The notes: generated by a model from the letters alone, not told the origin. A DNA stretch of 12,607 nucleotides from Sinorhizobium sp. (GCA_031178305.1 JAPSJG010000051.1:1-12607); one strand, 5' to 3'; counted from the stretch's first letter, positions 4,446 to 11,164 are shown. A program made the numbers and translations.

Positions 4446-4898
4446 GTGCGTGCAATTTCTGACGAACATGCATCCATCATCAAGGCCGCAACGGCGGCAG
4501 CCTACGAGGCTCTCGGCGGGGTTAGCCGGGCGGCTGAAGCGCTCGGCGTCGCATCGTCCACACGGACAAAATATGCTTCGACGGGTGAGGAATGGCGCGA
4601 CAGTTTCATTCGCCTCGATCTCGCCGCCGAACTCGACCGGCGTTGCGACCATCCGTTCCTGCTGACCGCAATGTCGCGGATCGTAAAGGACGAGCGCGTT
4701 TCCAGCTTCGGCGCCGTGACCGCCAGCGCGGTCCTACGGCTCGACGGTGTTCTTGACGATGTCGTGCGGGCCGTCGCCGCGGCGATCGAAGACGGCCGAA
4801 TCGATGCGGCGGAGCGCCAGGCCATCCGCAACCGCATTGTGGCCGCGAAGCAGGACCTTGCCCGGCTCGACGCCCTGATGATGGACGGAGCGGCCTGA
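4446..4898 (+). CDS. CII-like phage regulatory protein, 150 aa, GTG start
   Basis: The start is GTG at 4446 with AGGGGTG about 5 nt upstream. N-terminal residues 9-50 contain a helix-turn-helix (YEALGGVSRAAEALGVASST, then KYASTGEEW). The middle (RLDLAAELDRRCDHPFLLTAM) is a phrase I associate with CII-like or regulatory proteins in this position of rhizobial prophages. The C-terminal half is alanine-rich and helical (DDVVRAVAAAIEDGRIDAAERQAIRNRIVAAKQDL), suited to oligomer formation. It ends with a TGATG overlap to the next gene and opens the replication operon. It could be a CII-type activator or a regulator of another kind; DNA binding is likely, the exact role is inference. Confidence 0.7.
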   Translation: MRAISDEHASIIKAATAAAYEALGGVSRAAEALGVASSTRTKYASTGEEWRDSFIRLDLAAELDRRCDHPFLLTAMSRIVKDERVSSFGAVTASAVLRLDGVLDDVVRAVAAAIEDGRIDAAERQAIRNRIVAAKQDLARLDALMMDGAA

Positions 4899-5119
4899 TG
4901 GACGGGGTTCCGAAAAGTTCGCGAGAGACCGTGACCGCGATCTGCGAGCTGCTGCCGGACGATCCGGAAGCGGCCGTCAGCGTCGCCACGGTCGCTTGTG
5001 CGGCAGCCGCGATCACGGCCGGACTGGATGACGAGGCGACGGTCGACGGACTCCGCGCGGCGCTCGAATCCATGCGCGGAACCGGCTTCGGCGAGATTGC
5101 CCGCAAGGGGGTGCACTGA
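4898..5119 (+). CDS. Hypothetical early-operon protein, 73 aa
   Basis: The frame starts MDGVPKSSRETVTAICELLP and is joined by TGATG overlaps to both neighbours, which is strong support for it. The composition is acidic and alanine-rich, with predicted helices (PEAAVSVATVACAAAAITAG, then DGLRAALESMRG). The alanine-rich stretch is moderately hydrophobic but too weak to call a membrane span. No domain recognised. It should be translated together with the CII-like and methyltransferase genes. Confidence 0.74.
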   Translation: MDGVPKSSRETVTAICELLPDDPEAAVSVATVACAAAAITAGLDDEATVDGLRAALESMRGTGFGEIARKGVH

Positions 5120-5358
5120 TGCCCGCTCCTTCCGCATGCTGGACTTCCAGTGGACCAGTCGGGCCGCGCTGCATCGCTTTCATGCGGCGGGTGCGGGCCG
5201 GCGGCACTTCCTACACGCTCGTCCGCAATGCTGATCGCGAGGCGGTGGCGAAGGCGCTCGGCGCCGGCTTCGTCGCCTGGGTCGGGCAAAGCCGCGATGA
5301 CGTGCGGCTGACGGCGCGCGGCGCTGCTTATCTCGACCAGTTGGCGAGAGTGGAATGA
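5119..5358 (+). CDS. Small winged-helix-like protein, 79 aa
   Basis: The start ATG overlaps the upstream stop (TGATG) and its stop overlaps the start of the methyltransferase gene. The protein has a basic N-terminal half (CIAFMRRVRAGGTSYTLVRN). The C-terminal end GFVAWVGQSRDDVRLTARGAAYLDQL resembles the wing and last helix of winged-helix DNA-binding proteins (the phrase RLTARGxAYLD is common there). It sits directly before the ParB/MT-A70 fusion and may work with it. Family assignment is tentative. Confidence 0.74.
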   Translation: MPAPSACWTSSGPVGPRCIAFMRRVRAGGTSYTLVRNADREAVAKALGAGFVAWVGQSRDDVRLTARGAAYLDQLARVE

Positions 5359-6890
5359 TGGCCGAGAGCGAGCAGCTTCCTAAGCTTGGCCCGAGAGCGC
5401 AGCAGATCGTCGATGCGGTGTTGCGGGATGGCATCTATCGGGCATCGAAAGAATCCGAGACCGTCGCTTGCCGCAATCTGAACAGCCGTCAGTTGCTGTC
5501 GCGCGACAAAAAGGACGCTGCGGTCTGGTATCCGACCGATAAGCTTTACGAGCTGGCTGGCGTTACGCCCCCTGACGTCGGGCAGGGGGGCGAGAGCGGA
5601 CCCGGCGCGCCGGATTCTTGGGCTGGCCCCGAGGAGGGCGCCGATCGCCTCCCTGCGCCGGAGCCCGAAGTTTCGCCGACGGCTGATCTTCCGCCGCTCA
5701 CGCGCCTGACGCACCATCCTCTGGCGGCGCTCTTCCCCATGTTGCCGGATGACGAGCTGCGCCGGCTTGCGGACGATATCGAGGCGCGCGGGCAGCAGGA
5801 ACCGGTCTGGATTCTGGATGGCCGGATCCTCGACGGGCGCAACCGCGAAGCCGCTTGCCATCTGATCGGCATCGACGCCTGGACCAAGGAATATGAGGGC
5901 AGCGATCCGCTCGGCTTCGTTCTCTCACTCAACCTGCATCGCCGGCACCTGACCGAAAGCCAGCGCGCCATGGTGGCGGCGCGGATCGTCGATTGGGAGC
6001 GCGGTATCAATCAGAACACCGCCGGGGATGCAAATTTGCACGCCCGCGAGGCCGGCCGCCGGCTGTCGATTTCCGAGCGCGCGGTGAAGGCGGCAAAACG
6101 GGTGCGCGACCATGGGGTCGAGGCTCTTTCCGACGCCATCCGCGATGGCCGGATTTCGGTTCATGCCGGCGAGGCACTGAGCCATCTGGAGCGCGAGGCG
6201 CAGGAGGAGGCGCTGCGGCTCGAGGAAAAGCAGATCGTGCAGCGCGCAAAGGAAATTCGCCAGAAGCGGCAGGCAATCCGTCATGCCGTGCGGCTGACAC
6301 ATATGGCGCATGTTGCCGAGGCCGGATCGGCAACGGCCGGCAAGGTCGGCCAGAAGTTTCCGGTCATCTATGCCGATCCTCCGTGGCAATTCGGCGTTCG
6401 CTCGGAAGAGACCGGACGCGAGAAGAGCGCCGAGAACCATTATCCGACCATGCCGACCGATGCGATCTGCGCGCTCTTCGACGAGATCGGCGCACCGGCT
6501 AACACAGATTCTGTCCTCTTCCTTTGGGCCACGAACCCGATGCTGCCGGATGCGCTTCGCGTCATGGCTGCTTGGGGCTTCACCTATGTGCACCACTGGA
6601 TCTGGGACAAGGAAGTGGCGGGCACCGGCTATTGGGGCCGCGACCGGCACGAGCTGCTCCTGATCGGCAGGCGCGGTACCCCGGTCTCGCCACTGCCCGG
6701 CTCGCAACCGGAGACGGTCTATCGCGAGCGCAAGGGCCGGCATAGCGCCAAGCCCGATTTTTTCGCCGCGCAGATCGAGCGGCTCTACCCCGCCATGCCC
6801 CGGCTCGAAATGTTCTGCCGCAGCCCGCGCCCGGGCTGGACGGCGTGGGGATTTGAGGCGGGCGCAGTTCAGGAGGTCGCGGTGGAATGA
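5355..6890 (+). CDS. ParB-like/MT-A70 adenine methyltransferase fusion, 511 aa
   Basis: Three parts are visible. Residues 1-70 form a small domain (QLPKLGPRAQQIVDAVLRDG, then AVWYPTDKLYELAGV) followed by a Pro/Gly-rich linker to about 112. Residues about 120-275 are ParB-nuclease-like: PVWILDGRILDGRNREAACH at 150-169, HRRHLTESQRAM at 195-206, and a helix-turn-helix near 226-250. Residues about 335-500 are an MT-A70 methyltransferase with the catalytic DPPW at 341-344, then LFLWATNPMLP and GRDRHELLLIGRRG. MT-A70 enzymes transfer a methyl group from S-adenosylmethionine to N6 of adenine, so this is probably an orphan DNA methyltransferase targeted by the ParB part. No restriction enzyme is adjacent. 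ATG at 5355 or 5358 are both possible starts. Confidence 0.93.
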   Translation: MMAESEQLPKLGPRAQQIVDAVLRDGIYRASKESETVACRNLNSRQLLSRDKKDAAVWYPTDKLYELAGVTPPDVGQGGESGPGAPDSWAGPEEGADRLPAPEPEVSPTADLPPLTRLTHHPLAALFPMLPDDELRRLADDIEARGQQEPVWILDGRILDGRNREAACHLIGIDAWTKEYEGSDPLGFVLSLNLHRRHLTESQRAMVAARIVDWERGINQNTAGDANLHAREAGRRLSISERAVKAAKRVRDHGVEALSDAIRDGRISVHAGEALSHLEREAQEEALRLEEKQIVQRAKEIRQKRQAIRHAVRLTHMAHVAEAGSATAGKVGQKFPVIYADPPWQFGVRSEETGREKSAENHYPTMPTDAICALFDEIGAPANTDSVLFLWATNPMLPDALRVMAAWGFTYVHHWIWDKEVAGTGYWGRDRHELLLIGRRGTPVSPLPGSQPETVYRERKGRHSAKPDFFAAQIERLYPAMPRLEMFCRSPRPGWTAWGFEAGAVQEVAVE

Positions 6891-7255
6891 CCTCGTTCCT
6901 TCGAATCCTAGAAGAGCTTGCTGATGCGCCTGATCATGCGGCGCGGGCGCGGTGGCTGCTTGAAGCTCCGCTCTCCGTGCTGATGCGCGACCAGGTCACG
7001 GTCAACCGGCTGCTTTCCGCCGCCGGTTTTCACGACGGTCTTGCCTATTTTGGCTGCAGAGATTGCGCCGCTTTCGACGACGCGCGTTTAGGACGGGCTT
7101 GCGCCGAACGCAATTCGCATGACGCGGGAATACGCCCGCATCGGAATTCAGGTAATTGCGCGCGGCGCGCGCTCACGCAGGTGCTCGGCTGCGGCGAAGA
7201 CGCCGTCTGCGGGACGCTCCACGCGGCACGGCATCTGGCAAGGGGAGGCCTCTAA
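6887..7255 (+). CDS. Hypothetical early-operon protein, 122 aa
   Basis: It starts with an ATGA overlap to the methyltransferase stop. The N-terminal 60 residues (MTSFLRILEELADAPDHAAR, then WLLEAPLSVLMRDQVTVNRLLSAAGFHDGLAYF) look like a genuine helical phage protein. Beyond about residue 75 the sequence becomes Cys-, His- and Arg-rich and less protein-like, while another frame starting at 7119 looks more natural. The 3' end may therefore be altered, perhaps by a frameshift or by insertion of the neighbouring moron. Its stop (7253-7255) overlaps the stop of the convergent membrane-protein gene. Function unknown. Confidence 0.66.
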   Translation: MTSFLRILEELADAPDHAARARWLLEAPLSVLMRDQVTVNRLLSAAGFHDGLAYFGCRDCAAFDDARLGRACAERNSHDAGIRPHRNSGNCARRALTQVLGCGEDAVCGTLHAARHLARGGL

Positions 7256-7277
7256 TGGCTTCTGCCGCTTGCTCTGA
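7119..7277 (+). CDS. Possible alternative-frame small ORF, 52 aa
   Basis: The frame starts MTREYARIGIQVIARGARSR and ends GEASNGFCRLL. It overlaps the 3' third of the previous gene in another frame and also the end of the convergent membrane-protein gene. The first 19 residues look natural; the rest is basic and low in complexity. It could be a real small gene, the continuation of the 6887 gene after a frameshift, or chance. Confidence 0.3.
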   Translation: MTREYARIGIQVIARGARSRRCSAAAKTPSAGRSTRHGIWQGEASNGFCRLL

Positions 7278-7953
7278 GCCACTGATCGACGAAAGCCCCG
7301 GCATGATCAGCGCACTGTGCACTGTACTTCATAGTTCGGTTAGCACAATGCGCCAGCCGGTCCCGCCGATCGAGAAAACGCTGAACGCGGTCTGCGACGG
7401 AACCCTGCTTTCCGACGTACTCTCTGAGGCTGCGGATCTCTTCCCGAAGAGACTGCAGGACGCCTGGCTGGCCACTGCCAACTCTGGATTCGAATTCATT
7501 GTAATCGACCGACGCCATTCGCAGCTCGAGCCGTTCGAATTGCCTGAGCACTTGCTCCATTTGCTGACTTGCCAGGTCCGCTGTTTGCGGTTCGGGACCA
7601 GCTACCAGGATGATGTGATTTGCGAGGTTCTGGACATGATATGCGTGCTCCGCGATGCGCTGTGCCAAAGCAAACGTAGGCTGCAGTTGGAGCATGATCG
7701 TATCGGTGTGGTGCCGATTGGCGTCTCGTATTTGCTTGTTCAGGAAGTAGATGGTCGGCGCTGCGGCTATGATAGCCACCCAGCCACTCAAGGCGGCCAG
7801 CCATTCGCGGGCGCACCCTTTCTCCCCCGGGGCGCACAGCCATGCTTTGCCCGGACCGGACCAGAGGAGGTAGGTGCTGAAGGCCAGCAGCAGGATGCCG
7901 GCGCACATCCATCCCATAAGGTGACTAGAATCTCTATCGGGTCTGTTCGTCAT
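7252..7953 (-). CDS. Two-helix membrane protein with helical cytoplasmic domain, probable moron, 233 aa
   Basis: I chose the ATG at 7953 (MTNRPDRDSSHLMGW...), after a GGGCGGGGG stretch; the frame is open further upstream but without features. Hydrophobic segments lie at about residues 12-31 and 51-71. They are joined by a short loop with two cysteines (40 and 47), probably periplasmic. The remaining 160 residues are helical and charged (LNKQIRDANRHHTDTIMLQL, QQMEQVLRQFERLELRM, SLREEIRSLREYVGKQG), likely cytoplasmic and coiled-coil-like. It is the only minus-strand gene in the rightward operon, and its DNA is visibly less G+C-rich than its neighbours (57% in sampled lines against 68% in the methyltransferase). 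This placement is typical of lysogeny-expressed accessory genes such as exclusion or defence proteins. No known family recognised. Confidence 0.85.
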   Translation of the reverse strand: MTNRPDRDSSHLMGWMCAGILLLAFSTYLLWSGPGKAWLCAPGEKGCAREWLAALSGWVAIIAAAPTIYFLNKQIRDANRHHTDTIMLQLQPTFALAQRIAEHAYHVQNLANHIILVAGPEPQTADLASQQMEQVLRQFERLELRMASVDYNEFESRVGSGQPGVLQSLREEIRSLREYVGKQGSVADRVQRFLDRRDRLAHCANRTMKYSAQCADHAGAFVDQWLRASGRSH

Positions 7954-8150
7954 GGCTGGCCCCCGCCCAATGCTTTCACAGAGGCTAGTTCCGTTTTCAG
8001 CGGCAATGCAATGGGGGCGTGCATGATAAGCGCTGCGACGGGGCCCTGTCTGCGCCAGCATGGTGAGCCCGCCGCAATGGAGCAGCTCGCCGCCGAGCAG
8101 TGGGCGAGTGCGCACAATCTGACATCCCTAATCAATCTGGAGGCGGCGGA
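7954..8150 (+). other. Junction between moron and replication gene, with a short plus-strand frame
   Basis: It must contain the promoter of the minus-strand gene; I see no convincing -35/-10 pair. On the plus strand a frame with possible ATGs at 8011, 8023 and 8077 ends LTSLINLEAAE at 8154, with a GTGA overlap to the replication gene. It could be a small gene of 25-47 aa or the surviving tail of an operon gene displaced by the insertion. Confidence 0.35.
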
Positions 8151-9404
8151 GTGAGCCAGGAAGCCACGATCCGGCGCGGCGTGCGCAACGCGCATTATGC
8201 GGCGATACCGAACCATGTTTTCGAAGACGATCGGCTCTCCATGGAGGCGCGGTGGCTGTTGAGCTACCTTCTTTCGAAGCCGGACAATTGGACTGTCGTC
8301 ATCGGCGACATCATCAAGAAGGGCAATTGCGGGCGCGACAAGGCCCGCAAGATGATCGCCGAGCTGGTCGACGTCGGTTATGCGGAGCGCGAGCAACAGC
8401 GCGCCGACGGAAAATTCGGCGCATCCGTGCTCGTCATCTTCGACGAGCCGCGCCCCGTTTCGAGCGCTGAAAATGCCAGCGAAACGGGAGGTGTTGCATT
8501 TCTACCGCAGACGGATTTACCGGCGACGGCATCACCGTCGCCGGTTTCACCGTCGCCGGTAAAATCGGCACATAGTAATAACTCAAATTCAGCAAATACT
8601 GATGATCAGAATCCGAGAGAGGGTGCGCGCGAGGCTTCGGAACGTGAGCAGGAGCGGGAAGATCCTCGCAAGATCGATGCGGCGTTCTGGGCGCTGGTGA
8701 AGAACTGGCCTCAGTTCGACGGTATGCCGAAAGAGCCGGCTCGGCGTGCCTGGTTCGCTCTGACGGCCGAAGAACGGCGGGAAGCTGCCGATCGGTTTCC
8801 TCGCTGGCTGCAGCTGCTGAAGGCGCAGAAGAAATCCCATACCCCCGCGCCATCCACCTATTTCGGCGAAAAGCTCTGGAAAGACGTGCCCACCGAGGAT
8901 GAGGCGGCGAAGCCCTCGAATGCGATGGCGGCGCCTTTCGGCAAACTTTGGTCGGCGACGCGGATCTCGGAACTGCTGCTGCCGCCGACGGGCATAGTCG
9001 CTCCGCCGGCGAAGTTTGAGCAGATGCAGATCGACGCCGGCAAGGCGACGCTCGCCGACGTGATGGCCGAAAAGCGCATGCGCGCAGGATGGCCGGCAGT
9101 GAACAGCATGCAGGAGCGAGCACGCTCGGCGCAGGGCTCGATCTGCCCGCTGGTGCTGGAAGATGCCGGGCAGGGCTTCCAGGCGGTGCATCGTGACAGC
9201 GATCTGCTAACCGCATGGCAGCGCGAGCACAAGCGTCGCGGTTGGCCTTTCCCGGAAGGGCGCCTGCCTGAGTGGATCTACTTCCCGGCGATCGAAAGCG
9301 AGGGCGATCTCGACTTCCTCGTGGCCGAAGCGGTCGAGCGCTACCGCGAACGAATTTCCGATTATCTCGCGAACAGGAGCAAGGGCGATGATCATGCAGC
9401 GTAG
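8151..9404 (+). CDS. Phage replication initiator-like protein with N-terminal winged helix, 417 aa
   Basis: I chose GTG at 8151, which has GGAGG 7 nt upstream and a GTGA overlap with the frame before it; a GTG at 8100 is less likely. Residues about 5-110 form a winged-helix domain of the phage replication or helix-turn-helix type (NAHYAAIPNHVFEDDRLSME, WLLSYLLSKPDNWTVVIGDI, CGRDKARKMIAELVDVGYAE). A low-complexity linker (119-150) contains four 5-residue repeats and an Asn/Ser-rich stretch. The DNA of this linker carries iteron-like repeats. The C-terminal 260 residues are helical and include Trp-rich phrases (WALVKNWPQFDG), with no motor or helicase motifs. By position and domain it corresponds to lambda O or a DnaD-like initiator. 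It overlaps the nusG-like gene by 17 nt. Origin binding is inference. Confidence 0.82.
   Translation: MSQEATIRRGVRNAHYAAIPNHVFEDDRLSMEARWLLSYLLSKPDNWTVVIGDIIKKGNCGRDKARKMIAELVDVGYAEREQQRADGKFGASVLVIFDEPRPVSSAENASETGGVAFLPQTDLPATASPSPVSPSPVKSAHSNNSNSANTDDQNPREGAREASEREQEREDPRKIDAAFWALVKNWPQFDGMPKEPARRAWFALTAEERREAADRFPRWLQLLKAQKKSHTPAPSTYFGEKLWKDVPTEDEAAKPSNAMAAPFGKLWSATRISELLLPPTGIVAPPAKFEQMQIDAGKATLADVMAEKRMRAGWPAVNSMQERARSAQGSICPLVLEDAGQGFQAVHRDSDLLTAWQREHKRRGWPFPEGRLPEWIYFPAIESEGDLDFLVAEAVERYRERISDYLANRSKGDDHAA
8505..8612. other. Candidate replication origin: four 15-bp repeats plus A+T-rich tract
   Basis: Four tandem units begin at 8505, 8520, 8535 and 8550, each starting CCG. Units 3 and 4 match at 12 of 15 bases, 2 and 3 at 11, 1 and 2 at 10. 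CCGGCGACGG (8520-8529) is also the exact inverse of CCGTCGCCGG (8535-8544 and 8550-8559). The next 53 bp (8560-8612) are about 30% G+C in a 60-65% background. Repeats followed by an A+T-rich tract inside the initiator gene is the lambda ori layout. Confidence 0.55.
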
Positions 9405-10047
9405 GACATTCACGGGAAGCCCGATTGCGCTGCAGGGCCCTGATCGCTTCGCCGATCGGATGCGGAGAATCACCGACGGTCTGCTCGACGAGGGCGCGCT
9501 CGTCACCACGAACTGGCGAATCAATGGCGGCAGAGCGCCGTGGTTTGCGCTCCGGGTTTGGACCGGCCGTGAGAAGATTGTGGAAAACAGCCTCACCACC
9601 ATGGGCGTGCAGTCGCTCGTGCCGATGCGGAAAGGGCCGGATCTTCGTCGTCGCGGTCGCATCATCGAGGGCCAGATGATGCCGGTCATCCATGGCTATG
9701 TTCTGGTGCAGATGGTGGCGCTTGCCGAGTATCTTGCCGGATTGCTGGGTGTCGAGCACGTGATTGACGTTCTCGGCGGATGCGAACGGCCGATGCGCCT
9801 GAGCGACAAGGAAATAAGCAGATTCAATGCTCTGGCTCGGAAGGGTGATTATGATTGGGAGCGCCGCGTCGCCCTGGTCGTGAGTGCTGGAGAGACGGTA
9901 TGGATCACGGCGGGACCGTTCTGCGACCAAAAGGCCGTTGTCGTTACCCCGAGCAAAAAGGGTCGTGGCGACGTGGTTGTATCGATCGACTTCCTGGGTG
10001 GTGCGGTACCGGTGACAGTGCCTCTTGCTTTGATAAAGAAGTTGTGA
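9388..10047 (+). CDS. NusG-like transcription antitermination protein, 219 aa
   Basis: Residues about 51-150 form a NusG N-terminal (NGN) domain: PWFALRVWTGREKIVENSL, then GVQSLVPMRKG and the core phrase PVIHGYVLVQM. Residues about 163-215 form a KOW-type domain (VSAGETVWITAGPFCDQKAVVV). About 50 extra residues at the N-terminus are not part of the NGN fold. NusG and its paralogue RfaH bind RNA polymerase and modify elongation. A phage-encoded NusG-like protein between replication and packaging genes, where lambda has Q, most likely lets polymerase read through the terminator at 10216-10238 into the late genes. The ATG at 9388 lies inside the end of the replication gene; a second ATG is two codons on. 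Domain call is firm; late-regulator role is inferred from position. Confidence 0.9.
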   Translation: MIMQRRTFTGSPIALQGPDRFADRMRRITDGLLDEGALVTTNWRINGGRAPWFALRVWTGREKIVENSLTTMGVQSLVPMRKGPDLRRRGRIIEGQMMPVIHGYVLVQMVALAEYLAGLLGVEHVIDVLGGCERPMRLSDKEISRFNALARKGDYDWERRVALVVSAGETVWITAGPFCDQKAVVVTPSKKGRGDVVVSIDFLGGAVPVTVPLALIKKL

Positions 10048-10238
10048 GAATCATTTTGTCACTGGATGAGCTGATGATCCTGCAGTGAGCCTCTGAGAAC
10101 GCCTAGCCAGCGGGGAGCAACCCCGAGGTCGGTACACCGGTCAGCCCCAGCCCTGACGGCCTCGAAGCAAGAGGCATCGATTCTGGGCAAGTGCGAGAGC
10201 TATGACCAGACAACAGGCGGCCGAGAGGTCGCCTTTTT
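10048..10238 (+). ncRNA. Candidate structured RNA or late leader after the nusG-like gene
   Basis: The stretch has no convincing gene apart from a 14-codon GTG frame (10044-10088) overlapping the nusG-like stop. It contains consecutive hairpins: CGGGG/CCCCG (10111-10115, 10121-10125), GTCAG/CTGAC (10140-10144, 10153-10157) and GCCTC/GAGGC (10159-10163, 10171-10175), and it ends at a strong terminator. It could be a small RNA, or an RNA site used for antitermination. No clear promoter is visible and it does not fold as a tRNA. Confidence 0.35.
10216..10238 (+). terminator. Rho-independent terminator before the late genes
   Basis: GGCGGCC (10216-10222), loop GAGA, GGTCGCC (10227-10233, one G-U pair), then five T residues; an A-T pair extends the stem. 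It separates early and late regions and is the natural target for antitermination. Confidence 0.85.
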
Positions 10239-10275
10239 CGTTTAAGGTTATGGGCAGGCTTTTCCGTAGCTCCTG

Positions 10276-11022
10276 ATGATCGACGCTCAGATCAAAGTCG
10301 ATCTCCGGCAATTCACTCGATCCCTGACGGACACCGAGCGAAAGCAACTTCCCTATGCCATCATGCTCACGCTGAATGAGACGGCCAAGAGAGGCCGCGT
10401 GGAAGTCCAGCGAGAGATGGATCGGGTCTTCGACCGGCCAACGCCTTACGCAAAACGGGGCGTCGTCTATGATCGGGCAACTCGGCAGAACCTGCGGGCA
10501 GCTGTTGTCGTGACCGGTGACCGGACGAAGGGCGGCTTGCCCGCCACGGCATTCCTCGGCCCGCAGATCCAGGGAGGCCTTCGCACACACAAGGCGTTCG
10601 AGCGTCAACTCATCGATCGCGGATTGATGCAGCGGAACTTGGTGGCGGTATCAGCAAAGCGTGCGCCGCTCGATCGGTATGGCAACATGACGCAAGGATT
10701 TTTGAACCGCGTCATGGCGGACTTGCAGATCGACTACCGCGGTGCAGGCGCAACCCGCACCCGCACCTCGGCCTCGGTCAAACGGAACAAGAACTACAAG
10801 AACGCCCGGTTCTTCGTGCCGAAGCAGCCGTCGCACCTCCATCCGGGCGTTTATCAACGTGATCCGGCAACGAACGCCATCCATCCGGTGATCCTGTTCG
10901 TGCCTCAGGTCTCGTATCGCATCCGCCTTCGCCTGCGCGAAGTCGTCGAACGGTACGTGGTCGCCAATATCCACGATCACTTCGCCGTCGCCTTCCAGCG
11001 GGCGGTTCGGACAGCCCGATAG
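10276..11022 (+). CDS. Phage virion morphogenesis protein, minor-tail-Z-like, 248 aa
   Basis: The N-terminal region (LPYAIMLTLNETAKRGRVEV, then REMDRVFDRPTPYAKRGV) and the middle (FLGPQIQGGLRTHKAFERQL, then DRYGNMTQGFLNRVMADLQ) match a phage protein type often annotated as minor tail protein Z-like or of unknown function. The paired phrases VFDRPTPxxxxG and LDRYGNMxxG are its signature. In many phages such a protein lies near tail or packaging genes. The sequence is basic, with no membrane segment. The ATG at 10276 has no good ribosome-binding site; GGCAGG lies about 20 nt upstream. It is the first late gene after the terminator and precedes the terminase genes. A tail or connector assembly role is family-based inference. 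Confidence 0.72.
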   Translation: MIDAQIKVDLRQFTRSLTDTERKQLPYAIMLTLNETAKRGRVEVQREMDRVFDRPTPYAKRGVVYDRATRQNLRAAVVVTGDRTKGGLPATAFLGPQIQGGLRTHKAFERQLIDRGLMQRNLVAVSAKRAPLDRYGNMTQGFLNRVMADLQIDYRGAGATRTRTSASVKRNKNYKNARFFVPKQPSHLHPGVYQRDPATNAIHPVILFVPQVSYRIRLRLREVVERYVVANIHDHFAVAFQRAVRTAR

Positions 11023-11116
11023 GCCCTCCGACGGTTCACGGGTCCTTCCTGGCATCCGCGCGCCTGCGGGTATTTGGCACGGCGGAGGTTGTCCAGTCTG
11101 AGCGATGTTTTGAAGC

Positions 11117-11164
11117 CTAAAGTCAGAGCCTAAACTAAAGAGCGCGGCTAAAGTCGGACCTAAA
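11117..11164 (+). repeat. CTAAA repeat block upstream of small terminase gene, candidate cos/pac binding region
   Basis: CTAAA occurs at 11117, 11130, 11135, 11148 and 11160. Two composite copies are clear: CTAAAGTCAGAGCCTAAA (11117-11134) and CTAAAGTCGGACCTAAA (11148-11164). The block ends at the ATG of the small terminase subunit. In lambda-like phages the terminase recognition site lies just before or inside that gene, and repeated sites bind the small subunit. Confidence 0.5.

Noticed and set aside
7970..8000. GGAAC on the minus strand before the membrane-protein gene, as an EcfG promoter
   Set aside because: No CGTT-like box is found at 16-19 nt; only ATTG/TTGG occurs there.
7156..8154. 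332-codon plus-strand frame
   Set aside because: It runs antisense through the membrane-protein gene, whose helices and start are convincing. Only its last 25-47 codons are kept as a weak possibility.
8505..8564. CRISPR-like array
   Set aside because: The 15-bp units are contiguous with no spacers, and they lie in frame inside a gene.
8434..9930. 498-codon minus-strand frame
   Set aside because: Its product is Arg/Ser/Pro-rich and without motifs. It covers the replication and NusG-like genes, and is a typical shadow in G+C-rich DNA.
10100..10200. Possible tRNA in the structured intergenic stretch
   Set aside because: The hairpins do not form a cloverleaf, and no T-arm GTTCRANYC-type sequence or acceptor pairing is visible.
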